From assembly GCA_960531495.1 (NCBI GenBank), contig OY482852.1, positions 27,666,121 through 27,730,120 of the forward strand: a stretch of 64,000 nt of DNA, read 5' to 3'. Position 1 is the first letter of the stretch. The number at the start of each line of letters is the position of its first letter. This stretch comes from Zeus faber. Taxonomy: Eukaryota; Chordata; Actinopteri; Zeiformes; Zeidae. A program made the translations under genes and the position numbers. The notes under the pieces were generated by a model that was given only the letters and a program-made list of their open reading frames with translations, ran no database searches and was not told the DNA's origin. This document shows positions 48,379 to 59,167 of the stretch, piece by piece.

Positions 48379-51300
48379 TGTTGCACCCTCAAGCAGACCT
48401 GACTCCGTTTCTTCTATTTGGCAACTTTTATTCACCTCAGTTCTTGGTTGTAACAGTTTAACACAAAGAAGACGGTCGCGATTTTCAGTACAAGGAATGT
48501 AAATACAACGTGACTCCATTCTCTCCCTCGCTCTACTGCGCATATAGATGACATCACTCGCTCACGTTAATACTGAACTCTGACCTCTACTAAGTTACAT
48601 TAATCAGAATCATATTTGGCACATTAACAATATCAAAATACAATGAAAAGGAAGAATATCTTGTACATAAACAAATTACCGTATTTTCCGGACTATAGAG
48701 CGCACCTGTATATAAGCCGCATCCGCTCTATTTTTAAAAAAAGAGATATACAAGCCGCACCGGGCTATAAGCCGCAGATATCTATGTTGAAAAATTAGAT
48801 ATTTACTGCATGTACAGAACGATTTTGAACTATAAATGTACATGTATGTACCTGAACAGATTCTTTCCGAACAGTGCCTTTTAACACGGCAGCAACTTTG
48901 CTGATTAAAACGGAACAGAACCAAGAGAAAAAAAATGGCATTTATTTACCTTCATTTCTCCTGTGTTTGAAACCACAAGTCACTTTAATCATCTTCGCTG
49001 AAACCCATGAAGTCGTCTTCTTCAGTGTCGGAGTTGAACAGCCTCAGAAGCGCTTCGTCACATCTGCCTCCATCAGTCTCCATCAGTCTCGCTCTCCGTG
49101 TCACTGTCATCCTCCGGTGAAGTTGACTCTGAAGGTGCGCCGCTCTCTTCGCGTAGCAGTCCAGCCTTTCGGAACCCGTTGGTGATGGTGGATTTTTTCA
49201 CAGCACTCCACGCTGTTAGTGTCCACTGACAGACATCAGAAAAAGATGCTTTTCGCATGCGGCCAGTTTTCTCACCACTTGTCATCCAAGCCTCCCACTC
49301 AACCCGGAGTGCAGCTTTAAATGCCCGATTCACACTGATGTCAAGCGGCTGCAAATACTTTGTTGTACCTCCAGGAATCACAGCTGGAATGGAGTTTGTT
49401 TTCTTGATCGCTGCTTTCACAGGATCTGTGATGTGGGCCCTCATGCTATCCCAAACAAGCAGTGCTTTTTTCCGGTGAAAAAATCCTCCTGGGCGCTTGC
49501 CGTAGCACTCCGTTAACCATTCCTTCATTAGGCCTTTGGTGTTAACTTTGACCACTATGCCTTTCGGGAGTTGTTCTTTCGGCATAGTTATGCGCTTAAA
49601 AATCACCAGTGGTGGAAGTTTTTGTCCGGATGCCGTACATGCCAGAACGCAGGTGAAGTGCGTCCTCTCGTGACCTGTTGTTTTCAACAACACGGATGAT
49701 GCGCCTGTCTTATTAACAGTCCTGGTTAGAGGCAGATCAAACGTCAAAGGTACTTCATCCATATTTATGGATCGTCTGGTAGGATGGAGTGTTCTTGTAT
49801 CTTTGTTTCAACGAATTTGTGGAAGTTTTCAACTTTTTCCTGATAGTCTGGGGGGAGTTGCTGACAGAGAGTGGTCCGTGCCCTGATGGACAGGTTTTTA
49901 CGTCTCATAAATCTGAAACACCATGACGGCCCAGCTTTGAAATCTTCAATATTCATTTCGCGGGCGATTGTTTTAGCTTTCAGTCGGATCTGTACAGTGG
50001 ATACACCTCGGCCACCTGCTCTCTGTGTGTTCACCCAGTCCTCCAGGACATTTTCAAGTTCAGGCCACCTGCTTTTATGTCCCCTGAAAGCTTTTCTCGA
50101 CTTTTGGCATTGCATGAGCTCTTCCCGCTGCCACCACCAACGTCTCACCATAGATTCATTGGTTCTAAGCTTGCGTGCAGCAGCGCGGTTTCCTTCCTGG
50201 ATAGCAAGATCGATGGCTTTCAACTTAAAACTTGCATCATACGAACTTCTTCATGTGGGTTCCATGATGAAGGGGCGAGGATTTGAAAATAATTACCAGT
50301 TGGTAATTTATCGTCTGCGTTCTATCTGCTAAAGAAAAAGTAGCGTATTCTTCTTTGCATTGATTTTTCGTCTATCTTACTTTTGATTCTAATAACGTTT
50401 AGAGCGCCCCTAGCGGTGGAAGAAAAATCCACAGAATAGCCGCACCTTTGTATAAGCCGCATGGTTCAAAACCTAGGAAAAAAGTAGCGGCTTATAGTCC
50501 AGAAAATACGGTAAATGTATTTCAGCTTATTTTAGTTTAAATAATCATTATGCAAATTCCCAAATAATTCTAGGTCGCAACATCCTCCCCCACTTAAACA
50601 AAATGTTACCAAACATTTTCTTTACCATTCCTTAGCAATACTGAGCAACATCTCAACAATAGAACATTTGGTGGAAGGTGAGTACACAGGTAAGTATAAA
50701 CACATTACATTTTACAGGATCATTAGGCTGTACTATATTAATAGTCGATTTTTTTTCTCTTTGCCAAAAAGTCTCTCATGGCCACAATACAAGACTAAGC
50801 GTCCATAGTCCATTAGTATTGAGGGATGAATAGTCCATCGATGTCTTGCAGCCTGTCTCACTGCTGTCCACAAGTGATACTCCTCTTCACTGGAACTGTC
50901 AAGTGTCTGACGGGTAAGTATTGTGCGTGTTCTTATGTTGTTGTCTTGTTCTGGGTTTTGTTCACTTTCCTCATTTTCCTCTTTAATAGCCGCCGCTCTA
51001 ATAGTCTTTGCTTTTGTTGCCCCTGACAACTTGTTCTTTCTTTCCATTTCAAGAGGGTATACATCAGTCATTTGCTCAAGAAGGTCTTCATCTGTCACTT
51101 CTGGATCTTGTAAGAATGGCCTCATGTCTGTTGGAATGGTGCCATCATGGAGTCCAGTCATAACTGTTTGGAGGAACTGATTTTGAGTTTAATTCTGAAC
51201 TGTACTTTAAACCAGACTTGACTCTTTCTGAAGCAATGGCAATTTGTTGTCTGAGGTCCATTGCTGTCATCCAAAACTGTATGGGCGTTTCTTTCGGCTC

Positions 51301-51880
51301 CTGAACTGCACGTGTGAGGGAGTGGTACAGCTCTGTAGCATCCTACTCAACGTAATGCGTAATGCGAACTTGCATGAGAGCTTGCATTGTCAAATCCACT
51401 CTACTTTCAAGGTCACTCTTCAGTTTTGTTCCCGGAGCTATGGCTTGAATGACGGCTTCTACGACTTCTCACTCAGCAAATCCTTTTGTCAGCGCCCTTT
51501 GAATTTCAACTAACTTACTAGTGTAGGTTAGTTTATCCCTTTGATTTAGTTCTCCAATTTGCCCAATTATTTTAAAATCTCTCCTACATTAGATGAACAT
51601 GAGAGACATTCTGACTTGCTACAGAGGCGGTTGCCGCAGTTGCCTTGTGTGGCAAACAACTTCCTCTCTGTTCTCTAGATTTAATGGGTGCACTTTTGTC
51701 TTCGTCCACCGGGTGGTGATCTTGGTCTTTTTGAGGCAGAGGTTCATCGGCAGTTTTCCCTTTGAGTTCATCAATTTCGTCATTTAGTTGTAATAAAAGA
51801 CTCATCCCTGCATCCTCTCTTGAAATGACGTCTTCCTCTTCTATATATTGCAGAATAAGTCTCCTCAACAAAGAAACCGG
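48379..51880 (-). mobile_element. LTR retroelement relic in the intron of copy A
   Basis: A fossil of a Gypsy- or ERV-type element. One LTR is recognised (48379-50582 minus strand, about 369 bp once the nested DNA transposon is taken out), with inverted ends TGTTGCGACC...GGGTGCAACA and an AATAAAA signal. A polypurine tract (AAGTGGGGGAGGA) directly precedes it at 50583-50596. Upstream, 50733-51940, lies a gag-like region (LLQLNDEIDELKGKTADEPL; MTGLHDGTIPTDMRPFLQDP). No pol and no second LTR are seen. It is broken and was large once; it is older than the pogo element that sits in its LTR. Confidence 0.6.
48679..50511 (-). mobile_element. Pogo-like DNA transposon, full length with a broken transposase
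   Basis: 1833 bp with inverted ends CCGTATTTTCCGGACTATAG and the complement of CCGTATTTTCTGGACTATAA, flanked by TA on both sides. The transposase runs on the minus strand. An N-terminal helix-turn-helix and CENP-B-type part is at 50280-49765 (YDASFKLKAIDLAIQEGN, SMVRRWWWQREEL, GPSWCFRFMRRKNLSIRART). The DDE_1 catalytic part is at 49780-49073: Asp in INMDEVPL, Asp in LLVWDSMRAH, Asp in YLQPLDISVNRAFK, 35 residues between the second and third. One single-nucleotide frameshift at about 49787 (LPDDP / INMDEV) and a TGA four codons after the likely start (about 50250) break it. It inserted into the LTR. Confidence 0.85.
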
Positions 51881-53347
51881 GTGGGTTTCTTTCTTTTTTT
51901 CTGTTTGCTGAACCCAGTTGAGATAAAAATCTGAAATCACAAAGTTCCGACACAAAATGTTAAGGCAACGAGGTTACTTTGTTTAAGCGGAGGTACTCAC
52001 CCATCCTCACCCATTTCACTTTGAAAGTGTATGTCCTTTTGTGTGCAAACTGTAAAAATAAAAAAGTATAAATAACAATATTCAAGATGATAACATACCA
52101 TGGTGCATCTGGAGGGTGCATTTGAAACGTTTGTGAGGGATTTGTTACTATGCATAATGATACAGAGATACAGCCAATGTCATTGGCTCGGTAAATATAG
52201 TTGAAATGGCTCCTCCGCTTTCTTGTTGTTTCCATCTCGCATTTTTTGAGCACTTCCCCGAATATGTGTTTCCGTGACGATTAGGTTTGCCCCTATGTAA
52301 ACATATTTTCGAGCCACAAACAGTGGCTCTTGGTGAAAACTGAAAGCTGGTGAAAATTCCTGGTGAAATTGCAAGTGTTCTGGACCTGTTTGTGTGTGTG
52401 TGTGTGTATGTGTTTGTGCATACGTGCGTGTACATAGTGTGTATTGTGTATGTGTGGGTGTCCAAGTGTGTGAGTGGCGCTGCACACTTAAAATTATATT
52501 TGTATTGAGATTCTGTCAGATACATTGCTGATAGATTGTAAGCATTTATTGCTTTACACGACTGAATTGTATAAAACCTCCTCTAACCTTCTTCAGTAAG
52601 AGATGATGTGAAATCATCTTCATGTGGCCATTTTTGCTCAAAGCATCCCAACGTGCAAAATTAGGGAGGTGGAAAGACTGCAGCATAAACTCAACACAAA
52701 TAAAACCTGAACTGGAACTGTGTGTTGAAATCTCCACTTTACACATTTATTGCACTTGTGCAGAATTGATTACGCACAATATGCTCTATAAGCTCTAAAA
52801 ATACTACGAATACTAAAATGTGCGTAATCGATATGAGGTGCTCGCGCAGGCAGCCTCAAGCGACGGCGCCATAATCGCGATTCTGGATCTATAGTTATAT
52901 AATAGAAAAATTTAACATACAGAGCAATGGTGTGGTTTAATTAATTTAAAGGAAAAAAAACATTTCTTCCATTAAGTAATAATGCACATTAACAACTAGA
53001 GAAATATCAAGAGCCCCAAAGGGACATTTCACTGCATATATGTATGACCGTATAATAATCTCTTGAACTCGAACTTGAATTGTAGTAGTTCAGAGACGTC
53101 ACCTCACCACCAAATGTAAACCTTCTGTACTTGTGTTGTTCCTCTTCTAAAAATAGTATCGCTCATCAAAGAGGATATCAGAAACAACATTTCTAAAATA
53201 TATTTATTGGAAGCATTTAAATAACTGTACAACCGGCAAAAAAAGAACAAGGCATTCCAAAATAGAAAAATAAATAATAATGAAGATGAATAAATATTTA
53301 TTTCAAAATGTATGTAAAATAGAATAATATAATCATTGTCCTCTGCT

Positions 53348-54707
53348 CTAATGCCGATTGTGAACAATGAGCAGGTCGAATAGCGCTCCCGTGAGTAGCA
53401 CGACCCCGACCAGCGTCCATCTTCTGATACTCTCCTTCGACCTCCTGGCTTTGGCAACCGCATCTCCGCCGAACACCTCCGCAAAGCGGTCCTGTCATGG
53501 TGATCAGGAGACGGACAGAGGAAAGAAGATTAGAATGAAATATAGTTTTACATAGCCAGCAGCAGTGTCCACAGTGGTTGTGTCTTGAGTGTCATACAGC
53601 AATTGATTCATGTGAAATTCATGTTTTTTAGTCGGTTCAACTAACTTCAGCAAAAACGCTTGAACAACTTTGAATGTCAAGGAACGTTGGCACTCAACTT
53701 GGAACTCAAAATATTTGGTCAAAGAGTCAAAGAGAACAAGGCGACTTGCGCCTGCTAAACATCTTGATTCAACCCGTGTAAAACATTAGTTTGTCAGTTT
53801 GGGTGTTTGTCTATTTAATTTGGACAGTGAAAAGAAGGACAGAACAAAGAACTTAAAACTTTCTAATTTAACAAGTTGTTTTTTTTGTGATTATAAATTC
53901 ATAGTTTATTGGTATGCACACATCACCACTTACTGGCTGTTAGGATTGAGTTTGGTTCTCTGCCTTTCAATCACAACTTGCTTTTTGTCTATATGACAAA
54001 ATCAAATGTTGTTTTAATTGCGGCTTAATTCGGAACAATTTTTGACACATAACGATGTATCCATCCACTTGCATCAGAAGCAGGGGCGGACTGGCCACCA
54101 GGAGTACCAGGCATTCCCCTGGTTGTCTGCTTGTCAGTTGGTCCAGTTTCAGTTGAACCAACTGAAATCGGACCAACTGAAACCGGTTTCTTTCTTTTTT
54201 TCTGTTTGCCGAACCCAGTTGAAATGAATTAGTTGAAATCACAAAGTTCCAACACAAAATGTTAAGGCAACAAGGTTACTTTGTTTAAGCGGAGGTACTC
54301 ACCCATCCTCCCTGACTCTGGATCCATGGATCAAGGTGGTGGTCCAGGTATGTGGTCATCCAGTCTACGATGCGGGGCACCATGTGGCTCATGTCCTTCT
54401 GCACACAATCCACGCAGAGGGCACCTCCGAAGGCAAACAGGCCCACGATGCGTCCCCAGTTGATCCCGTCCCGAAACACCTCGTCCATCACCTTCTCAAA
54501 GCTGTTGTAGGCCGTGGCGGGAGTGATGTGGAGCTGGGACAACATGTCGCTGAAGGCCCGCACATAGCGCAGCTCAAACTCGGCCGCCGACTCCCGAAGC
54601 GCCTTTTCACTGGCGCTCTCCGGCCCCAGCTGCAGGGTGGGATAGTTGTGCTGAGACAATTTGTAGGTGAGGAAGCAGACCACCATCTCTCTGTTGCTGT
54701 GCTCCAT
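53348..54707 (-). CDS. bcl2l1: Bcl-xL-like apoptosis regulator, copy B
   Basis: Two exons: 54707-54303 and 53491-53348, intron 811 bp with a GTGAGT donor and a CATGACAG acceptor, phase 0 between GGW and DRF. This is the same place as the coding intron of Bcl-xL. The product has 182 residues: BH4 (MEHSNREMVVCFLTYKLSQH), BH3 (about 35-50, ALRESAAEFELRY), BH1 with NWGR at 83-86 (VFRDGINWGRIVGLFAFGGA), BH2 (127-142, PWIQSQGGW/DRFAEVFG) and a tail anchor (about 160-178). It should sit in the outer mitochondrial and ER membranes and bind BH3 proteins. The BH4-BH3 loop is only about ten residues, against several dozen in Bcl-xL. The BH3 Gly-Asp pair of Bcl-xL is Ala-Ala, and Asp174 lies inside the anchor. 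The ATG has A at -3 and G at +4. Polyadenylation signal at 53203-53208. Confidence 0.9.
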
Positions 54708-54764
54708 GCTGGAAACTGCCAAGCTGCTCGGGAATCAACGTCTTTCTGCTGTTGTGTTTGGTAA
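54336..54764 (+). other. Antisense open frame over exon 1 (not a gene)
   Basis: A 142-codon plus-strand frame overlaps exon 1 of copy B, and the same occurs over copy C. It follows from codon bias of the coding strand, has no domain, and the minus-strand product is clearly the real one. Confidence 0.85.
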
Positions 54765-54832
54765 CAGTCAGTGGGGTAGCGCAATCATTTGTCAGTTGGA
54801 AACTGAGAGCATCGTTCAAACGCTGACTCTTG

Positions 54833-54855
54833 ATTGGAGGAGAGCTGTGACGTCA
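54833..54855 (-). promoter_or_regulatory. Inverted CCAAT box and CRE of copy B
   Basis: ATTGG at 54833-54837 reads CCAAT on the gene strand. A palindromic cAMP-response element TGACGTCA is at 54848-54855, about 140 bp before the start codon. The region has no clear TATA box. A promoter role is inferred from position. Confidence 0.45.
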
Positions 54856-55133
54856 CAAAGAGATGGCATGGGGCTGCTGCCCCCGGGGTGCAGGGGTTAT
54901 GTGGGGGGGATTCCCCTCATCAGTGGCCACTTTATTAGGTTTCTCGTACCGGGTACCTTTCTACTACCAGGTAAGGGAAATTCAGGGGTTGCAGCAACTC
55001 AATGGGGAAGCATAAAGTACAGAGTAACAAGAGGGAATGTACACTCAATTCACAATATATACATACAATAAGCAGTCCAATAGTAAAAAAAATATGTATA
55101 TTGTATATACTGTATTATTAATACTACTATTAT

Positions 55134-55350
55134 TTCAAGTTCAAGTTCAAGTTCAAGAGATTATTTGTCACATACATACAAATACGGTCGTACATATGTG
55201 CAGTTAAATGTCATGACACCCTGTGATTACGCACAAGCTCTATAAGCTCGAAAAATACTCAAATGTGCGTAATCAACAAGCGGTGCTCGCGCAGGCGGCC
55301 GCAAGGGGCGGCGCCACAAATGCGATTCTGGGTTCTTTAATTATATAATA
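55134..55350 (-). repeat. L2 tail and solitary copy of an array segment
   Basis: caagttcaagttcaagagattatttgtcacatacat (55136-55175) is an inverted L2-group tail. After it, 55225-55350 repeats the block gtgcgtaatc...ggtgctcgcgcagg...gcaaggggcggcgccac. The same block is found in units A (about 47140-47215), B (about 52820-52890) and C (about 59577-59645), but here without the gene. Confidence 0.65.
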
Positions 55351-55800
55351 GGATGAATTGTCTGTGTTGTACTAAATCTATATCTAAATCCTCCTCAATG
55401 ACACAATAGATAGAAAATTAAAAAAAAAAACTTAACTAACTAAAGCGAGTTACCAAAAAACCCTAAAAATGAAATAAACCTAAACATAAAAGAAATCCCC
55501 CCCCAAAAATGACTTTTCTAAATGAAAATAAAAATGTAAAAAAATAAATAAATAAAAAACCTCTTATTGCCTATAATTTTCTCTTGGAGATTCGAGCCCA
55601 GGTTAAAAATTCATATTAACACGTTTATAATTCCCAAGTTGTTTGAACTTGTAATCCAACACAGAAGATGTTGTTTACGCTGCATTATAATGCTCCTTGC
55701 ATCAACCAGACGTACTAGTTCCCCATCAATAGTCACGGGAACGTTTCTACTGGAGATACAAGTCCTCTCACAACCCCAACAGCGAAAAAATAACAGCAGT
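55351..55800. other. No gene recognised
   Basis: A-rich sequence with several short poly-A and poly-C runs (55425-55560). No domain found. Confidence 0.55.
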
Positions 55801-55929
55801 GTGTGTCTGTATTTGTGTGTGTGTGTATTTGTGTGTGTCTATGTATTCGTGTGTGTATACGTGTGTGTATGTATTCGTGTGTCTGTGTGTTTGTATTCGT
55901 GTGTGTGTATTCGTGTGTGTGTGTATGTA

Positions 55930-55976
<47 letters not shown>

Positions 55977-55982
55977 GTGTGT
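55801..55982. repeat. (GT)n-rich microsatellite
   Basis: Imperfect GT repeat with gtatt and gtct interruptions, becoming pure (GT)n at about 55935-55970. The open frames on both strands are low-complexity artefacts. Confidence 0.95.
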
Positions 55983-56020
55983 TTTGCGGTCACAACAAGG
56001 CTCCCATTAATGTAGAAAGA

Positions 56021-56071
<51 letters not shown>
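56021..56071. repeat. (GTC)n trinucleotide repeat
   Basis: 17 perfect copies. In the frame of the downstream snx30-like SSSASASSLL segment it would encode a serine run, so it may have grown from a serine-rich coding stretch. Confidence 0.95.
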
Positions 56072-56084
56072 TAGCAGGATTGGG

Positions 56085-56283
56085 GACTGACCAGCGGCGC
56101 CGGTGGAGACGTCCAGTTCGGCATCGGCGTCGTCGCTGCTCTGCAGCTGGACGACGAGGCGGACGGAGACGCCCTCGACCTCTACGTCGCCACTGAAACG
56201 CACGGTTGGTCACCGTGGACGACCCCGAGAAGCACGTCTCCACCATGGAGACCTACATCGCCTACAGAGCCTCGATCACAAGT
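56085..56283 (+). pseudogene. snx30-like exon relic
   Basis: Three pieces in different plus-strand frames follow the order of the N-terminal part of sorting nexin 30: ETSSSASASSLL, then LQLDDEADGDALDLYV, then VTVDDPEKHVSTMETYIAYR. Human SNX30 reads SSLLNRLQLDDD.DG...DLFV.VDDP.KHV.TMETYI.YR as I recall it. A deletion between SSLL and LQLDD and an extra 23 nt between DLYV and TVDDP put the pieces out of frame. The PX domain that should follow is replaced by a minisatellite. It is probably a duplicated or abandoned first exon; the parent gene was not seen in the window. Confidence 0.5.
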
Positions 56284-56840
56284 GGACAGCCCTAAGTCCA
56301 TCTGTTCACATCTGGCATTAACATCCGTATTCGGCGATCCAATCACAAGTGGAGAGCTCTCAGTCTGTCTGTTCACATCTGGCATTAACATGCGTCTTGG
56401 GCGATCCGATCACAAGTGGAAAGCTCTCAGTCCATCTGTTCACATCTGGCATTAACATGCGTCTTGGGCTATCCGATCACAAGTGGACGGAAGTGGACAG
56501 CTCTCAGTCCGTCTGTTCACATCTGGCATTAACATGCGTCTTGGGCGATCCGATCACAAGTGGACAGAAGTGGACAGCTCTCAGTCCGTCTGTTCACATC
56601 TGGCATTAACATACATCTTGGGTGATCCGATCACAAGTGGACAGAAGTGGACAGCTCTCAGTCCGTCTGTTCACATCTGGCATTAACATGCGTCTTGGGC
56701 GATCCGATCACAAGTAGACAGAAGTGTACAGCTCTCAGTCTGTCAGTTCACATCTGGCATTAACATACATCTTGGGTGATCCGATCACAAGTGGAAAGCT
56801 CTCCATCCGTCTGTTCACATCTGGCATTAGAATCTGTCTC
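56284..56840. repeat. 70-80 bp minisatellite, about eight copies
   Basis: The unit contains ctgttcacatctggcattaa, then catgcgtcttgggcgatccg, then atcacaagtgg and agctctcagtcc. Some copies have an extra gacagaagtg insert, giving two unit lengths (about 69 and 78 bp). The array starts exactly where the snx30-like sequence ends (gatcacaagtggacag). The open frame through it is a repeat artefact. Confidence 0.9.
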
Positions 56841-56877
56841 CACATGTGTCCCAGTCACCACGTGTGATGGGATCTCA

Positions 56878-58315
56878 CTTCAAGATTCAAGATTTTTATT
56901 TGTCACATACATATACATACTTTCATACATATATGCAGTGTGGGAGCCATGAATTGGTTTGCTATTAATTGATTTATTATTATCGGGTTTATTGTATATG
57001 AATTTATTATGAATTCTTATGATTATGTTTTGGGTTATATTTGGTCAATGAATGAATTTACTATCACGGGTGTGGGATGAATGATTGACAGGCATATGGG
57101 CGTCGCTTTAAAAGGCACCAGCTGATCTCCTGCTGAGAATCAGAGTGAGAGGGGGGGTTTGGGGAACCCACACTTTCGTTGATCGCTTTAGTTTGATTTT
57201 GTTTATTTGTTTTGATCGCTGTATTATGAGTTAAAGGCACCGTTTATTTAAGTTTCCTTATGTTGATTTAATAAACACCCTTAAACGCATTCGTTGGATT
57301 CAGCGCATCAACATTTGTTTGTTTAGAAGCACGTTTTACAATAGGCCCCTTATCATCGCCTCTCAGCGGCTTATTTAGTTTGTTTTGGAGTCGCATACAT
57401 GCAGTGAAATGTAATGCAACGCACCCGGTGATAACACACAATATGTCCTAGCAAAAAAATGTCTTTCTAATAGACCGACTTACTGACTCCTAAAACGTAA
57501 TACAGTAAGTTTAATACTTATAGAATAAAATAAAAATATATAGAATAAAATAAAATACAATAAAAATAGAATGAAATAAAATGGAATAGATAGAGGGAAA
57601 TTGCTTATGTATATACAGATATGTGCATTAAAGTGGCATGTGAATTAAAGTGGAATGTGAATAAAGTGAGGTAGTGTTTGGGATAATACAGCACAGTATA
57701 CAACAGTACGGCGCAGCAATACGGCATCACGAACAACCCTGAACAGTGATACAGTATGCGGTACAGTATGCTACATACAGTACAGTAGGTAGTGGAGCCT
57801 AGTGCATGGCTCAGTTAGGACCCCTGGTGAGGTCAGCGTTGACAGTTCTAATGACTTGAGGGAAGAAACTCCGTCTCAGTCTCTCTGTTCTCGCTGCGTG
57901 ACTGCGGAGGCGCTTGCCTGACCGCAGCAGCTGAAACAGTCCGTTGTTGGGGTGATGAGGATCCTTCATGATCCTGCGGGCTCTGCTACTACACCTCCTG
58001 GTGTATAACTCCTGCAAGGGGGGGAGGGTAGTTCCAGTGGTACGTTCAGCTGAACGCACCACCCTCTGCAGGGCCCGCCTGTCCTGGGCAGTACAGTTCC
58101 CAAACCAGGCAGTGATGTTGCCTGTCAGGATGCTCTCCACTGCTCCAGAGTAGAAGGACTTGAGGATCCTCACCGAGACCCGGATTTTCCTCAGCTGCCT
58201 GAGGTGGTAAAGACGCTGCCTCGCCTTTCTCACCAGAGTGTCTGTTTGTATAGTCCATGTTAAGTCCTCTGTGATGTGGACTCCCAGATATCCCAAATAT
58301 CTGGGATACTCCCAG
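56878..58315 (-). mobile_element. L2/CR1-group LINE, 3' half, copy 2
   Basis: The minus-strand frame at 58296-57811 encodes the C-terminal end of reverse transcriptase: GYLGVHITEDLTWTIQTDTL, RQRLYHLRQLRKIRVSVRIL, SFYSGAVESILTGNITAWFG, LYTRRCSSRARRIMKDPHHP, RRSFFPQVIRTVNADL. It is open over 161 codons. The 3' untranslated part ends in tcttgaatcttgaagt at about 56880. It is the same family as 12090-12830, is 5'-truncated, and is split by a solo LTR at 56939-57399. Confidence 0.85.
56939..57399 (+). mobile_element. Solo LTR inside the LINE, fossil
   Basis: 461 bp with TG...CA ends (TGTGGGAGCC...TCGCATACA). It is flanked by the 5-bp direct repeat TGCAG at 56934-56938 and 57400-57404, and it exactly interrupts the 3' untranslated sequence of the LINE. 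It contains a TATA-like ctttaaaaggc (about 57109) and an AATAAA signal (about 57269). Gypsy- or ERV-type by duplication length. It looks complete as an LTR; no internal region remains. Younger than the LINE copy. Confidence 0.8.
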
Positions 58316-58639
58316 ACCTCTTCGCCCTATATGCGAATCAACACGTACGTCGTTTCCAATTGCAAAGAGAAGTATTGTTTTTTATTTTTAAGAAAACTAG
58401 AAGTGGCCCAAACAGAGTGCAATAGTATGATAAGAATAATAATAATATGACTACATATTATCGCTATTACTATATCTTACTAATATGAAGTCATATTAGC
58501 AATATATGATAGTAATTAATGTTTTTAATAGTGATAATATATGTTATTGAGTACAATCTCATCAAATTCTTCTTCTTATTTTTTATTATAATGATATATA
58601 ATATTATTATTATTATTCAATTTTTTTTTCTTATTTATT
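58316..58639. other. No gene recognised
   Basis: AT-rich with ATT-type short repeats before unit C. Confidence 0.5.
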
Positions 58640-59062
58640 CTTCTTTTAAGAGTCCCTGGACATTGTTGGGGAGGGGGTGTATATTGAAATTCCATAACAG
58701 TGTTTCACATTGAAAGTGTGTGTCCTTTTGTGTGTAAACTGTAAAAATAAAAAAGTATAAATAAGAATATTCAAGATGATTACATACCATGGTGCATCTG
58801 GAGGGTGCATTTGAAACGTTTGGGAGGGATTTGTTACTATGCATAATGATACAGAGATACAGCCAATGTCATTGGCTCGGTAAATATAGTTGAAATGTCT
58901 CCTGCGCTTTCTTCTTGTGTCCAGCTCGCACTTCCCCGAATATGTGTTTCCGTGACGATTAGGTTTGCCCCTATGTCAACATATTTTCAAGCCACATACA
59001 GTGGCTCTTGGTGAAAACTGAAAACTGGTGAAAATTCCTGGTGACATTTGCAAGTGTGCTGG

Positions 59063-59167
<105 letters not shown>

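Larger units (their letters stand above)
46265..52010 (-). repeat. Tandem unit A of the bcl2l1-like array
   Basis: Starts with gagagtccctggacattgtt (46286) and runs through a 3' flank, bcl2l1-like exon 2 and intron up to the exon 1 donor, where it stops about eight bases into exon 1 (52008) and unit B begins. The flank holds a short GT/CA-rich stretch, a segment gtgtttccgtgacgattagg shared with the 3' end of the LINE at 41.4 kb, and an L2 tail (about 47340-47400). The intron is enlarged by an LTR element with a DNA transposon inside. Confidence 0.8.
52012..55080 (-). repeat. Tandem unit B of the bcl2l1-like array
   Basis: Begins inside the same flank as unit A (tttcactttgaaagtg) and contains the complete two-exon gene at 53348-54707 with its promoter. 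It is collinear with unit C at an offset of 6721 bp from exon 2 through 55080, with only scattered differences by eye. It contains the L2 tail at about 53020-53085. Confidence 0.9.

Noticed and set aside
53104-53484. 126-codon frame MRRCSAEMRLPK... repeated in units A, B and C
   Set aside because: It is bcl2l1-like exon 2 read in the wrong frame and then 3' untranslated sequence.
55733-56203. 156-codon minus-strand frame with an Asp run
   Set aside because: Made of GTC and GT microsatellites read backwards; the snx30-like signal is on the plus strand.
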